Source: JAYWGN01 sp043778255 (lineage in GTDB: Bacteria > Bacteroidota > Bacteroidia > Chitinophagales > Chitinophagaceae). Taken from it: a stretch of 56,219 nucleotides of DNA. Positions within the stretch are counted from its first letter, which is position 1. Each line of letters opens with the position of its first letter. The notes under the pieces were generated by a model. That model was not told where the DNA came from and did not search any database. It was given only the letters and a program-made list of their open reading frames with translations. This document shows, piece after piece, positions 33,463 to 42,301 of this stretch. Made by a program: the position numbers and the translations under genes. Location: assembly GCA_043778255.1 (NCBI GenBank), contig JAYWGN010000069.1:1-56219 (forward strand), in the 5' to 3' direction.

Positions 33463-35676
33463 ATGAAAATAACTACTACCAAATTAGTTTCAATTTTGTT
33501 GTTATTTGCAACAACATTTACCAATAGGTTAAAAAGTCAAATAGTAAATGGATGTGCATTTTTAAAAGGTGACTTTGTAGAAATTGGAATAGCTCCCAAT
33601 GGTGCTTTTGGTACACCTGGCGATGCTCCAATAGGCTATCACCCAAGGCCTGGGGTTAATATGTTGTATAACCCTAACGATAATATGATGATGGCTCGAC
33701 AAAGAGCAATTGGGTTTGTAGCAGACTTTAATAAAGATGGCTGGGATAATGGTACTCCTAATTATATGGGCGATTATTTTATGCCAGGTACAGTACAAGA
33801 AGGGTTTGCAATTGATATAAATGGAGTACCTAGTAAAGCCTATTCTCATAACTACACTATTAATGGTACTACTGGATATTTTGGACCATTAACGGGTACC
33901 TTAGCTAATTATAACTTTAATGCTACCGAACAAAAAGTGGAATGGAACGGGCAATTTAATAATGTATCGGTAAAGCAAATAGTAACTTTAAAAAAATCAA
34001 AATCGTACTTTACTTGCAAAGTAGTATTTAAAAATAATGGAACTGATACTGCAAGGAAAATATATTATATGCGAACCGTAGATCCAGATAACGAAGTAAT
34101 AACAACTGGAACTTATGCCACTAATAATACTATTGTAAATCAATTACCAAATGCTACAAACAAAACCTTGGTTACGGCAGTAGGGCAGCAATACCAAGCT
34201 TACTTAGGCCTAGGCACTAAGGCTTGTGAAGCCAAATGTTTTTATTTAAAGTCTGGGCTTTTTCCCAATGGTACTTTAGAAAGTATATACGACCAAACAC
34301 TCCCTAACTTTTATAATTATATTGGTTCAGGGTATGATGATGTGGCAATTGGGCTAGTATTTAAAGTAGGTAACTTAGCACCTGGCGATAGTACTACTAT
34401 TTCGTATGCTTACATATTAAACGAAACTGACTTAGATGATGCATTTATTGATATAGACGAAGGCTTTTTGTACAATGGTCAAATATACCCTGCTGGCTCA
34501 ATTATAGAACAGCCCGAAGGTAGTGTGCTACCCGTTTCTATAATAAATGGTAGTAATTATGATTGGACTTGGTCGCCAACAACCAACCTCAATACAAGTA
34601 CAGGTACTATTGTAAATGCAACAGTTGCTAATGCGCCTATAACCTATATTGTAACTGGCTTTAGCAATGCAGTGGGCACATCTACCTCATGCAATATAAA
34701 AACGTTAACCATTACCATAGCACCTACACCTGGAGCTCCTCTACCTACGGTAGTTACACCAGTTAATTATTGTAATAATAGTATAACCGTACCACTAGTT
34801 GCCACACCTTCGCCCAATGGTATATTGCAATGGTACAGTACGCCAACAGGTGGCAACCCATCAAGCACACCAATTACCCCAACAAGTACAATTGTAGGCA
34901 CTCAATTGTATTATGTAAGCCAAATTGTTGATGCAATTGAAAGCAACCGTGTACCCATTAAGGTTATTACAAACCCGTTACCTACCCCTAATTTAGGGCC
35001 TAATAAGTCAATATGTATTGGAGCTAATTTAGTTTTAAACCCTGGTACTTACAGCAGTTATAAATGGCAAGATGGTACTACTGCACCAACCTATACCATA
35101 AGTACTCCTAACACCTATTGGGTACAAGTACAAAATGCATTTGGTTGTAAAGCCACCGATAGTTTTACACTAATAAACCTTATACCAGCACCCACTAATT
35201 TCTTACCATTAGATACTACATTTTGCAAAGGCAACATATTTACAATAATTCCAAAGCAAGTATTTATAGCTTATGCTTGGAGCAACTCTAGTACTAGCCC
35301 AACCATTACGGTTAGCCAATTTGGCAAATATTACCTTACTGCTACTAATAGCACAAGTTGCAAAGGTGTTGATAGTATTGAACTGTTTAAAGCACCCTGT
35401 ATACCGTTTAACATACCTAATGCATTTACACCAAATACCGATGGCGTTAACGATACCTATAAGCCATTAATAACCGAAGTGGTAACTAACTATAGTTTAA
35501 ATATATACAATAGGTGGGGCAAAATAATATATATTACTACACAACCTAATAGTGGCTGGAATGGTATGTACAAGGGCATTGCACAACCTATGGGTACATA
35601 TATATACCATATACTATTTACTGACTCCGACGGCATAAAGCAAAAGTATAAGGGAACAGTATTGATATTAAGATAA
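33463..35676 (+). CDS. T9SS type B sorting (CHU_C) surface protein
   Basis: 737 residues with a signal peptide (about 1-25). The first half has NPNDNMMMARQRAIGFVADF and long beta-rich stretches; the middle has two Ig-like/PKD-like modules (YCNNSITVPLVATPSPNG...LQWYSTPTGG; NKSICIGANLVLNPG; DTTFCKGNIFTI). The last 85 residues are the gliding-motility-associated C-terminal domain: NIPNAFTPNTDGVNDTYKPL, YSLNIYNRWG, GWNGMYKG, PMGTYIYHI and KGTVLILR. That domain routes proteins through the type IX secretion system to the cell surface. Likely an adhesin or surface scaffold; precise role unknown. Confidence 0.92.
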   Translation: MKITTTKLVSILLLFATTFTNRLKSQIVNGCAFLKGDFVEIGIAPNGAFGTPGDAPIGYHPRPGVNMLYNPNDNMMMARQRAIGFVADFNKDGWDNGTPNYMGDYFMPGTVQEGFAIDINGVPSKAYSHNYTINGTTGYFGPLTGTLANYNFNATEQKVEWNGQFNNVSVKQIVTLKKSKSYFTCKVVFKNNGTDTARKIYYMRTVDPDNEVITTGTYATNNTIVNQLPNATNKTLVTAVGQQYQAYLGLGTKACEAKCFYLKSGLFPNGTLESIYDQTLPNFYNYIGSGYDDVAIGLVFKVGNLAPGDSTTISYAYILNETDLDDAFIDIDEGFLYNGQIYPAGSIIEQPEGSVLPVSIINGSNYDWTWSPTTNLNTSTGTIVNATVANAPITYIVTGFSNAVGTSTSCNIKTLTITIAPTPGAPLPTVVTPVNYCNNSITVPLVATPSPNGILQWYSTPTGGNPSSTPITPTSTIVGTQLYYVSQIVDAIESNRVPIKVITNPLPTPNLGPNKSICIGANLVLNPGTYSSYKWQDGTTAPTYTISTPNTYWVQVQNAFGCKATDSFTLINLIPAPTNFLPLDTTFCKGNIFTIIPKQVFIAYAWSNSSTSPTITVSQFGKYYLTATNSTSCKGVDSIELFKAPCIPFNIPNAFTPNTDGVNDTYKPLITEVVTNYSLNIYNRWGKIIYITTQPNSGWNGMYKGIAQPMGTYIYHILFTDSDGIKQKYKGTVLILR

Positions 35677-35819
35677 GGAAGTAGTAGTTGTTGTTGCTAC
35701 AAAAAAAGTGTTGGAAATATAATTATTTTTTTAGGATATTATTGTTAAAAATAGAATACCATAAAGGGTTACTCATTTCTAAATTTTGTAATACTGTACT
35801 ACCTTAGTTTATAAGTATA

Positions 35820-36974
35820 TTATTTCAAAATGGTTCTACCAATTACAATCCTTTGTACTTCACTAGTGCCTTCATATATTTGTGTAATTTTGGCATCTCT
35901 CATCATTCGTTCCACATGAAATTCTTTTACAAAGCCATACCCACCGTGTATTTGTACTGCCTCAGTGGCTGTCCACATAGCAGTTTCACTGCAAAATACT
36001 TTTGCCATAGCAGCACTTAATGTGTAATCTTGATGTTCGTCTTTTTGGTAAGCAGCTTTCATACATAGTAAACGGCTTGCCTCTATTTTGGTAGCCATAT
36101 CGGCTAGTTTAAATTGTATAATTTGGTGGTTCATAATTTCGGTACCAAATGCTTTACGTTGCTTACTATAAGCTAACGATAGTTCGTATGCACCACTCGC
36201 TATACCCAAAGCCTGTGCAGCAATACCTATACGGCCACCGCTTAGTACCTTCATAGCAAATTTAAATCCAAAGCCATCGTCACCTATTCTGTTTTCTTTA
36301 GGTACTTTTACATCGGTAAAGCTAATACTGTGAGTGTCGCTACCTCTAATACCCAATTTATTTTCTTTAGCACCTACGGTTACACCATCCCAATTTTTTT
36401 CTACTATAAATGCATTTATACCTCGGCTACCTTTGGCTACATCTGTTTGGGCTATTACCAAATATACACTTGCACTGTTGCCATTAGTAATCCAGTTTTT
36501 AATACCATTAATTATATAGTGGTCGCCCCTATCTATGGCAGTGGTTTGTTGGCTTGTAGCATCGCTGCCAGCTTCTGGTTCGCTAAGCAAAAATGCACCA
36601 ATGTATAATTCCCCATCTTTTTTACCTTGTGCCAATGGAGTTAGGTATTTTTCTTTTTGGGGTTCGTTACCATACGTATCTAAGCCCCAGCACACCAAAC
36701 TATTATTTACACTCATACATACACTTACACTAGCATCCACCTTACTTATTTCTTCCATTGCCAATACGTAGCTTATAGTATCCATACCACCGCCACCATA
36801 TTTGGTATCCACCATCATACCCATAAAGCCGAGGTCAGCCAATTTCATTATTTGTTCCTTCGGAAATTTTTGTAGTTCATCTCTTTCTATAACTCCTGGC
36901 AAACACTCCGATTGTGCAAAATCTCTTGCAGCTTTCTGTATCATTAAGTGTTCTTCATTTAATTGAAAATGCAT
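35820..36974 (-). CDS. Acyl-CoA dehydrogenase (short-chain type)
   Basis: 384 residues. FLLSEPEAGSDATSQQTTA and NGIKNWITNGNSASVYLVIA (FAD and substrate loops), HSISFTDVKVPKENRIGD, VQIHGGYGFVKEFHVERMMRDA, and IYEGTSEVQR with Glu368, the catalytic base position of short/medium-chain enzymes. Oxidises acyl-CoA at the alpha-beta bond with FAD and passes electrons to ETF. Stands alone; chain length not resolved. Confidence 0.94.
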   Translation of the reverse strand: MHFQLNEEHLMIQKAARDFAQSECLPGVIERDELQKFPKEQIMKLADLGFMGMMVDTKYGGGGMDTISYVLAMEEISKVDASVSVCMSVNNSLVCWGLDTYGNEPQKEKYLTPLAQGKKDGELYIGAFLLSEPEAGSDATSQQTTAIDRGDHYIINGIKNWITNGNSASVYLVIAQTDVAKGSRGINAFIVEKNWDGVTVGAKENKLGIRGSDTHSISFTDVKVPKENRIGDDGFGFKFAMKVLSGGRIGIAAQALGIASGAYELSLAYSKQRKAFGTEIMNHQIIQFKLADMATKIEASRLLCMKAAYQKDEHQDYTLSAAMAKVFCSETAMWTATEAVQIHGGYGFVKEFHVERMMRDAKITQIYEGTSEVQRIVIGRTILK

Positions 36975-37557
36975 GGCTAATCGTTTTATATAAAAAAAGG
37001 TATTTTTTTTACTTATGCAAATATACTAGCAAATTGGTATTAGGGTTTATACCGTTTAGCATTTTTTTTTATAACAAAAAAGTAACACCCCTGCATTGCC
37101 TAATTAATAGAATGTTAAAAAAATAGGAGATTAGAAATTTACAATAAATGTTATAGATATGCCATTACAGTAAAGCAATAATAACAAACTAATTACTTTG
37201 TTAATGGTATTGCAACAATACGGCAAATTTTATAAATTATTTGTAATTGCATAAGCAATTAAATGAGTTATTTTTTATCAAAATACTATTCAATGTTGCA
37301 ACATTATTTGTTTACAACCATTTATTGGCGTACCTTTGCAGGGCAATTGAATAAGTAACTTCCAATTTGCACATTACAACAAGGGCTGTATAAAAGCATT
37401 AATATTTTGCAAAGCCCTCACCAATTTACTTTTAAAAATTATTGAGTATTACATTGGTGCTAACCACGCTATAATAGCGTATTATAACTACCCACACACA
37501 GACGAATATTGCCTGATGGAAGATTAATGTTATTGATAAAATAAAAAATGAAAGATT
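36975..37557. promoter_or_regulatory. 583-bp gap with promoter and structured leader of the 64-residue gene
   Basis: TTG at 37308-37310 and TACCTTTG at 37331-37338 form a good TTG...TAnnTTTG promoter (20-bp spacer). Transcription would start near 37345, leaving a leader of about 210 nt. In it are AGGGCT (37382-37387) pairing with AGCCCT (37413-37418), and a perfect ACGCTAT-A-ATAGCGT palindrome (37466-37480). The rest is AT-rich and silent. Confidence 0.65.
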
Positions 37558-37752
37558 ATGAAAAATGATGTAAACAACCTAGTAGAAAATCAAAGATTTG
37601 AAGATTTACTTAAAGAAACCCACGAAACATTAGCAACCAATTTTGCACAAGAAATGTTAGAAGGTACACGTAAACAATTTACTGTTGTAGACCTATGGAA
37701 AATTGAAAAAAACCAACGTAGTTCACAAAATATGAGAAGATGGCTTAACTAA
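37558..37752 (+). CDS. Small acidic/basic helical protein, unrecognised
   Basis: 64 residues, hydrophilic and helix-prone: KNDVNNLVENQRFEDLLKET, ETLATNFAQEMLE, QFTVVDLWKIEKNQRSSQNM, RRWLN. No signal or membrane segment, no family recognised. It has a strong-looking promoter, a long leader and its own terminator, so it is an independently expressed gene rather than noise. Confidence 0.7.
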   Translation: MKNDVNNLVENQRFEDLLKETHETLATNFAQEMLEGTRKQFTVVDLWKIEKNQRSSQNMRRWLN

Positions 37753-37795
37753 AACAGTTAACCTAATTACTCCTACAATTGAAAAACAAAAAAAA

Positions 37796-37825
37796 ATAGG
37801 CTGCCCATTTGGTAGCCTATTTTAT
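37796..37825 (+). terminator. Terminator of the 64-residue gene
   Basis: ATAGGCT/AGCCTAT stem extended by CC/GG around CATTT, followed by TTTTATT. 44 bp after the stop codon. Confidence 0.75.
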
Positions 37826-37855
37826 TATAACAAGTATTTAAAGTGTAACTTTTAA

Positions 37856-38701
37856 TTATCCACCTATCCTTATAACAGCTCTACCGCCAAAGCCACCACC
37901 ATTAGGGTTATCTTTAATATACTCGGCATAAGTTTTCATTTTATAACCTTTGGGCAGGGCAAATTCCTTATCGTCAATTGTTGCATCAGTTTTTATTTCG
38001 GTTACATTATAGGTGGTTGTAGAAGTCATTTCATTGCCATTAATAGCCATTGTACGTACCGTTTCAAACTGTACAGGCAAGCCATTAAATGTATCGAGCA
38101 TTAAACCCATTCGTTGTTGCCATACCCCTTTTGGTAGCTTATGGGCATCGCTATACCATACTATTATTTTAGTTTCTACACCGTCTTTATTGGCGGTGGT
38201 TACAATTGCTTTTTTACAATCTATTTTGTTCACCACTTTTGCTTCGGTAGTGTAGTCTATATTTTTAATATTAGCTGCTGCCATATTTAACCTTACTACT
38301 CGTTGTCCACCAGCACCTTCATTGTCGTCTTTATTTTGCTCTTGGGCTTTACGTACACTATCTTGCCTTTGTTTTTGTGCTAGTTTATCTTCACGGGTTA
38401 AGGTATAACCTGTTTTTTCGCCTTGCCCTTCGTTAAGGTTGGTGGTAATGCCAGTAGTATTATCGTTAATTGTAATTGTGTTAGCAAAGTTGCTTTTTGT
38501 TACAATTTTTTGCATACTGTCTTTCAATGTTATTTGATAATTTGTTTCCATTGGGCCACGGCCAAATGGTCCGCCACCCTCATCGCCACTACTTTCTATT
38601 ACGGTTTCCATCGTTATTTTTAAGGTAGCATTGTTCAATACCTTTTGTGCGGTAGCACTTAAGGTAGCTGCAAAGCTTAACAATAATAAGGTTGTTTTCA
38701 T
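37856..38701 (-). CDS. Secreted GLPGLI/DUF4412-like protein
   Basis: 281 residues with a signal peptide ending ATAQ (about residue 19). The second half has AKVVNKIDCKKAIV, ETKIIVWYSDAHKLPKGVW, LDTFNGLPVQFE and DKEFALPKGYK, the layout of the GLPGLI/DUF4412 families (conserved Cys-Lys-Lys-Ala, VWYSD, short hydrophobic LPxxxE turn). The first half has a charged, Gln-rich stretch (residues 105-130). The family is of unknown function in Bacteroidota envelopes. Own gene, convergent with the 64-residue gene. Confidence 0.7.
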   Translation of the reverse strand: MKTTLLLLSFAATLSATAQKVLNNATLKITMETVIESSGDEGGGPFGRGPMETNYQITLKDSMQKIVTKSNFANTITINDNTTGITTNLNEGQGEKTGYTLTREDKLAQKQRQDSVRKAQEQNKDDNEGAGGQRVVRLNMAAANIKNIDYTTEAKVVNKIDCKKAIVTTANKDGVETKIIVWYSDAHKLPKGVWQQRMGLMLDTFNGLPVQFETVRTMAINGNEMTSTTTYNVTEIKTDATIDDKEFALPKGYKMKTYAEYIKDNPNGGGFGGRAVIRIGG

Positions 38702-38720
38702 TTGTAAGTGTTTTATATTT

Positions 38721-38734
38721 TCCGCCTTGGCGGA
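38721..38734. repeat. TCCGCC-TT-GGCGGA palindrome
   Basis: Perfect 6-bp arms around TT. Its twin, ACCGCC-TT-GGCGGT, is at 39436-39449, on the other side of the first LVIVD lipoprotein gene. Confidence 0.8.
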
Positions 38735-38895
38735 TAGTTAGTAGAAATAAACACAAAACTACGAACAATATCGTATGAGATGGTTAACAATTGTAAAAAT
38801 TTGATAAATGGTAAATAAAAATAAACTTACCCTACTAACCAACCTTTGCAAACAATAAGTCGTACTTTGTATTATAGTACAATAAATTAAACTAA

Positions 38896-39423
38896 ATGAA
38901 ACTATTACTCTTACCCATTATAATGGTATGCATAGTGGCTTGTAACCCTAGCAAAGTAAACCTAAGTACTAACGAAATAGATGCCTACGTGCCACGGTAC
39001 TTAACCGTAGCCGATACAACGGGCTTAGTAGTTACTACACCAAAAGCTACGGTAAAAGCTGGCAAAATATACGCTTATGGTAATTATATATTTCAAAATG
39101 AAATAAATAAGGGCTTTCATATTATTAACAATACAGTACCTGCTAATGCACAAAAAGTTGCTTTTTTAAATGTACCAACAAGTACCGAAATATCAATAAA
39201 AGGAAATTACTTATACACCAACAATTGTGCTGATATGGTGGTGTTCGATATTAGTAACATTACTGCACCTGTGTTAGTTAATAGGCTTGTAAATGCATTT
39301 CCGCTAACGGATCAAAATTACCCTCCAGTATTTAATTGTTATTTTGTATGTGCCGATGCTAGTAAAGGCAAAATAATAGATTGGGAACTTAAAAAAATAC
39401 CTACACCTAGCTGTAGGCGATAG
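38896..39423 (+). CDS. LVIVD-repeat-like lipoprotein, short
   Basis: 175 residues. Lipobox VAC at residues 13-15 of a short hydrophobic leader (MKLLLLPIIMVCIVAC), so probably a membrane-anchored lipoprotein. The body has GKIYAYGNYIFQNEINKGFH, EISIKGNYLYTNNCADMVVF and DISNITAPVLVNRLVNAF, the LVIVD beta-propeller-like repeats of Bacteroidota surface proteins. The last four residues (SCRR) are encoded within a palindrome at 39410-39430. Half the length of its neighbour, so it may be truncated. Confidence 0.8.
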   Translation: MKLLLLPIIMVCIVACNPSKVNLSTNEIDAYVPRYLTVADTTGLVVTTPKATVKAGKIYAYGNYIFQNEINKGFHIINNTVPANAQKVAFLNVPTSTEISIKGNYLYTNNCADMVVFDISNITAPVLVNRLVNAFPLTDQNYPPVFNCYFVCADASKGKIIDWELKKIPTPSCRR

Positions 39424-39449
39424 CTACAGCATTTTACCGCCTTGGCGGT
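39410..39449. repeat. Two palindromes overlapping and following the lipoprotein stop
   Basis: GCTGTAG (39410-39416) and CTACAGC (39424-39430) bracket the stop codon, followed by ACCGCC-TT-GGCGGT (39436-39449). Both are GC-rich. No long T-run, so a simple terminator is doubtful. Confidence 0.75.
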
Positions 39450-39485
39450 TATATATAATTACTAATAACATACTAAACTTATAAC

Positions 39486-40247
39486 ATGAAAAATAAAAAT
39501 ATAATCATAACTTACCTATTATTATTTACAGTATTTGTAAGTTGTACCAAAGAGGGAAGTAACGATGCTAACTTTGGTGGTGGCAATACAGGAGTGGGTG
39601 GTAGTACGGCTAGATTTACCATTGTTGGCAATTATTTATATACGGTTGATAACCAAAACCTCAACGTATTTTCCATTGCAAATGGAGCAAACCCTACTAA
39701 AGTTAATACTGTAAATATTGGCTTTGCAATTGAAACCATTTATCCCTTTAAAGATAAATTATTTATAGGGTCAACCACGGCAGTATACATATATAGCATT
39801 ACTAACCCCGAAAGTCCACAGAGGCTTGGCACAGCTATATCGCCTACTGTAATTAGGCGCTGCGACCCAGTGGTAGCAAGGGATACAGTGGCTTATGCCA
39901 CATTAAGAGCTAACGGAAGTTGTGGTGGCACCCAAAGCATATTAGCAGTGTACGATGTAAAAGACCCTACCAACCCAATACAAAAAACATTTAGAAATAT
40001 AATTGAACCCTACGGGCTTGGCTTTGCCGACAATACCTTGTATGTATGTGACCGAACAAGCTTAAAAGTGTATGATATAACAGTTGCTTATAACCCTATA
40101 GAAATGAGTACAATTGTAGGAGCAGGTACATGGTTTAAAGATGTAATACCAATGGGTAACACACTAATATGTTGGGTAAGCGATGGCTTAATGCTGTACA
40201 ATATTACCAACAGAAATAACCCTACTTTAATTAAAAAAATTATTTAA
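39486..40247 (+). CDS. LVIVD-repeat lipoprotein
   Basis: 253 residues. Lipobox VSC near residue 20. Repeats VGNYLYTVDNQNLNVFSI, DKLFIGSTTAVYIYSITNPE, GFADNTLYVCDRTSLKVYDI and NTLICWVSDGLMLYNITNR show the periodic LVIVD pattern (hydrophobic strand, V/L-Y-D/N-I, N-P). Secreted lipid-anchored propeller-like protein; partner of the two flanking genes. Its stop overlaps the next start (TAATG). Confidence 0.85.
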   Translation: MKNKNIIITYLLLFTVFVSCTKEGSNDANFGGGNTGVGGSTARFTIVGNYLYTVDNQNLNVFSIANGANPTKVNTVNIGFAIETIYPFKDKLFIGSTTAVYIYSITNPESPQRLGTAISPTVIRRCDPVVARDTVAYATLRANGSCGGTQSILAVYDVKDPTNPIQKTFRNIIEPYGLGFADNTLYVCDRTSLKVYDITVAYNPIEMSTIVGAGTWFKDVIPMGNTLICWVSDGLMLYNITNRNNPTLIKKII

Positions 40248-40954
40248 TGGGTGTAAAAATATTGGTTTTTTTGCTACTAGCTTTTAGTACAAATGTAAAT
40301 GCACAAATACTTAGCGATTTACTTATTAATGCAAAAAAAAAGGTAAAAACGGCTCAGCCCTTGCCCTCTAAAAGTTCGGTATTAAGAGTAAACCTTACAA
40401 GTTTAGTCGATTTTTTTGAGGCAAATGCACAAGTAGGTTATGAGTATAGGCTTACGCCAAAATGGGCTGCCACAGCCGATGTTGGGTATATATACCATAC
40501 ACTTTATTACAATAATAGAGCAGCAAAGGGTGTAATACTAAAGCCCTCAGTTAAGTATTATGTAGGCGAAGGCCTCAAATCGTACTTGGCCGTACAATAC
40601 CAATACAAAAATGTACAAGTTAAAATAGCCGATTGGCTTGATAGAGATTGTGTAGCCAATATACCAACATACTCCGAATATAAAATATTTGTATTAGCCA
40701 AAACAACTAATACTACCAGCATTAAATTTGGGCGAACTGCTTGTATAGATAAAAAGTCAAAATTTTGGCTCGATTATAATGTTGGCATAGGTGTAAGAGA
40801 TATTAATTTTAGTTTGCCCTATGAGCCAAGTAATACATGTTATAACAGAGTGGGCGGTTTAGTACTAAGGCAATTAAGAGTGCCTAATACAGATATCAAT
40901 AATGAGTTGCTACCTGTGTTTCATGCAGGGTTATTGCTACTATACAAGCTATAA
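40247..40954 (+). CDS. Secreted barrel-like protein, unrecognised
   Basis: 235 residues with a signal peptide ending NVNAQ (about residue 20). Strand-rich: SVLRVNLTSLVDFFEANAQV, GYEYRLTPKWAATADVGYIY, SYLAVQYQYKN, FWLDYNVGIGVRDINFSL, HAGLLLLYKL at the end. Resembles DUF3575-type or similar small outer-membrane proteins, but I would not name a family. Coupled to the LVIVD lipoprotein by overlap. Confidence 0.65.
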   Translation: MGVKILVFLLLAFSTNVNAQILSDLLINAKKKVKTAQPLPSKSSVLRVNLTSLVDFFEANAQVGYEYRLTPKWAATADVGYIYHTLYYNNRAAKGVILKPSVKYYVGEGLKSYLAVQYQYKNVQVKIADWLDRDCVANIPTYSEYKIFVLAKTTNTTSIKFGRTACIDKKSKFWLDYNVGIGVRDINFSLPYEPSNTCYNRVGGLVLRQLRVPNTDINNELLPVFHAGLLLLYKL

Positions 40955-40956
40955 AT

Positions 40957-42078
40957 TTACTTACCCAATAGCCAACCAAAAAACTTTGGGAGTTCCTGCT
41001 GCCAATACCACTCCTTATGTTCGCCATTAGCTGCTATACTAAGTTGCATGGCACATTGGTTACATGTAGCTTTGGTATTATTATACATAGCTACCGTTTG
41101 TGCCACCATACTTTCCGACTCTTTGGCACCTGCATAAAAATAAAAGTTTTGCCCGCTTAGTTTTTTTATTTGTTTTATTTCATTTTGTACATCGGCCCAA
41201 TTAAGCCAAAATGCACTTGAAAATATGCCAACTTTGCCAAATACATTGGGGTATTGCAAAGCAGTGTAATAGGTAATTAAGCCACCCATACTACTCCCTG
41301 CCATATAGGTATATTGTTTGCCAGTAAGGGTTTTGTATTTTTTATCAATATAAGGTTTTAACGTTTGTACTACAAACTTTGCATAAGCATTGCCTACACC
41401 TTTGCCAAATTGAAAATTGGTATAAGGGTTGTACTCCGTCATTCTAGTTGCCCCACCATTATCTATACCTACTACTATACAAGTATTGGTTGCTGAATCC
41501 AAGTACTCATCTACACCCCATTCGCCACTATAACCTGTGCTTATGTCAAACAAATTTTGCCCATCGTGCATATATAATACAGCAAATTTTTTTTTGTTGT
41601 TATAGGCCTTTGGCAAATAAATCCACACCCTACGTTTTGCTTTTAATTGTGGTATATAAAAGCTATCGGTTATTATAGTTACTTGCTTAGTTCGTGTACT
41701 TGTTAGTTGTTTGCTTTGTGCAAATGCAGCTACGGTTATAGTAATGGTAGTATCGCTACTAATGGTAAAGCTTCTATTATCAATAGTACTACCATCGCTA
41801 TTACACTCTACACCAAACCAACTACCAGTAGTAAATTTGCCTAATAACAGAGTAGGGCAATTTGCAATGGTAACACGGTATGTGTTGTTATTTACAGGTT
41901 GTAGTTGTTGTAATACATCGTTAGGCGACCAACGGTTGGTATTACTAGCAAAGTAGTAAGGCTGCCCCAAAGTATTACCCACAGGCACTTGTACAAGTAA
42001 GGTTACTTTATATTGTGCTTTGCAATACAGTTGAGTTGCAAGTATAAGTAGCACAAGTGCAATGTATTTGAGGGGCAT
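40957..42078 (-). CDS. Secreted esterase with an N-terminal beta-sandwich domain
   Basis: 373 residues with a signal peptide ending CKAQ (about residue 22). Residues 25-120 form a carbohydrate-binding-like or E-set beta domain (VTLLVQVPVGNTLGQPYYFA, GSWFGVECNSDG, FTISSDTTITITV). From about 130 an alpha/beta hydrolase of the Fes/enterochelin-esterase type: RRVWIYLPKAYN, VLYMHDGQNLFD, VVGIDNGG, and GSSMGG with nucleophile Ser263. Hydrolyses ester bonds of an extracellular substrate; identity unknown. Convergent with the barrel-like gene (2 bp). Confidence 0.85.
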   Translation of the reverse strand: MPLKYIALVLLILATQLYCKAQYKVTLLVQVPVGNTLGQPYYFASNTNRWSPNDVLQQLQPVNNNTYRVTIANCPTLLLGKFTTGSWFGVECNSDGSTIDNRSFTISSDTTITITVAAFAQSKQLTSTRTKQVTIITDSFYIPQLKAKRRVWIYLPKAYNNKKKFAVLYMHDGQNLFDISTGYSGEWGVDEYLDSATNTCIVVGIDNGGATRMTEYNPYTNFQFGKGVGNAYAKFVVQTLKPYIDKKYKTLTGKQYTYMAGSSMGGLITYYTALQYPNVFGKVGIFSSAFWLNWADVQNEIKQIKKLSGQNFYFYAGAKESESMVAQTVAMYNNTKATCNQCAMQLSIAANGEHKEWYWQQELPKFFGWLLGK

Positions 42079-42173
42079 TTTACTATATTTTAATTAGGTG
42101 TATTGTACAAAAATAAGTGTATATTCTTTTACAATTTAATAATTAAAAATGCAGTTCCCCAACCTATTTTACG

Positions 42174-42181
42174 TACCTTTG
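42174..42181 (+). promoter_or_regulatory. -7 element of rocD
   Basis: TACCTTTG matches TAnnTTTG, about 120 bp upstream of the rocD start. No clear TTG at -33. Confidence 0.45.
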
Positions 42182-42301
42182 TACAAATACAGGGTATGTT
42201 ATTTTTAATAAAAAATTTAGACTTATTGAACCATTGACTACATTAGCCAACTATTAGCTATTGCCTCAATTTATGTATTCAATAATTTTAATTTTTTTGC
42301 T

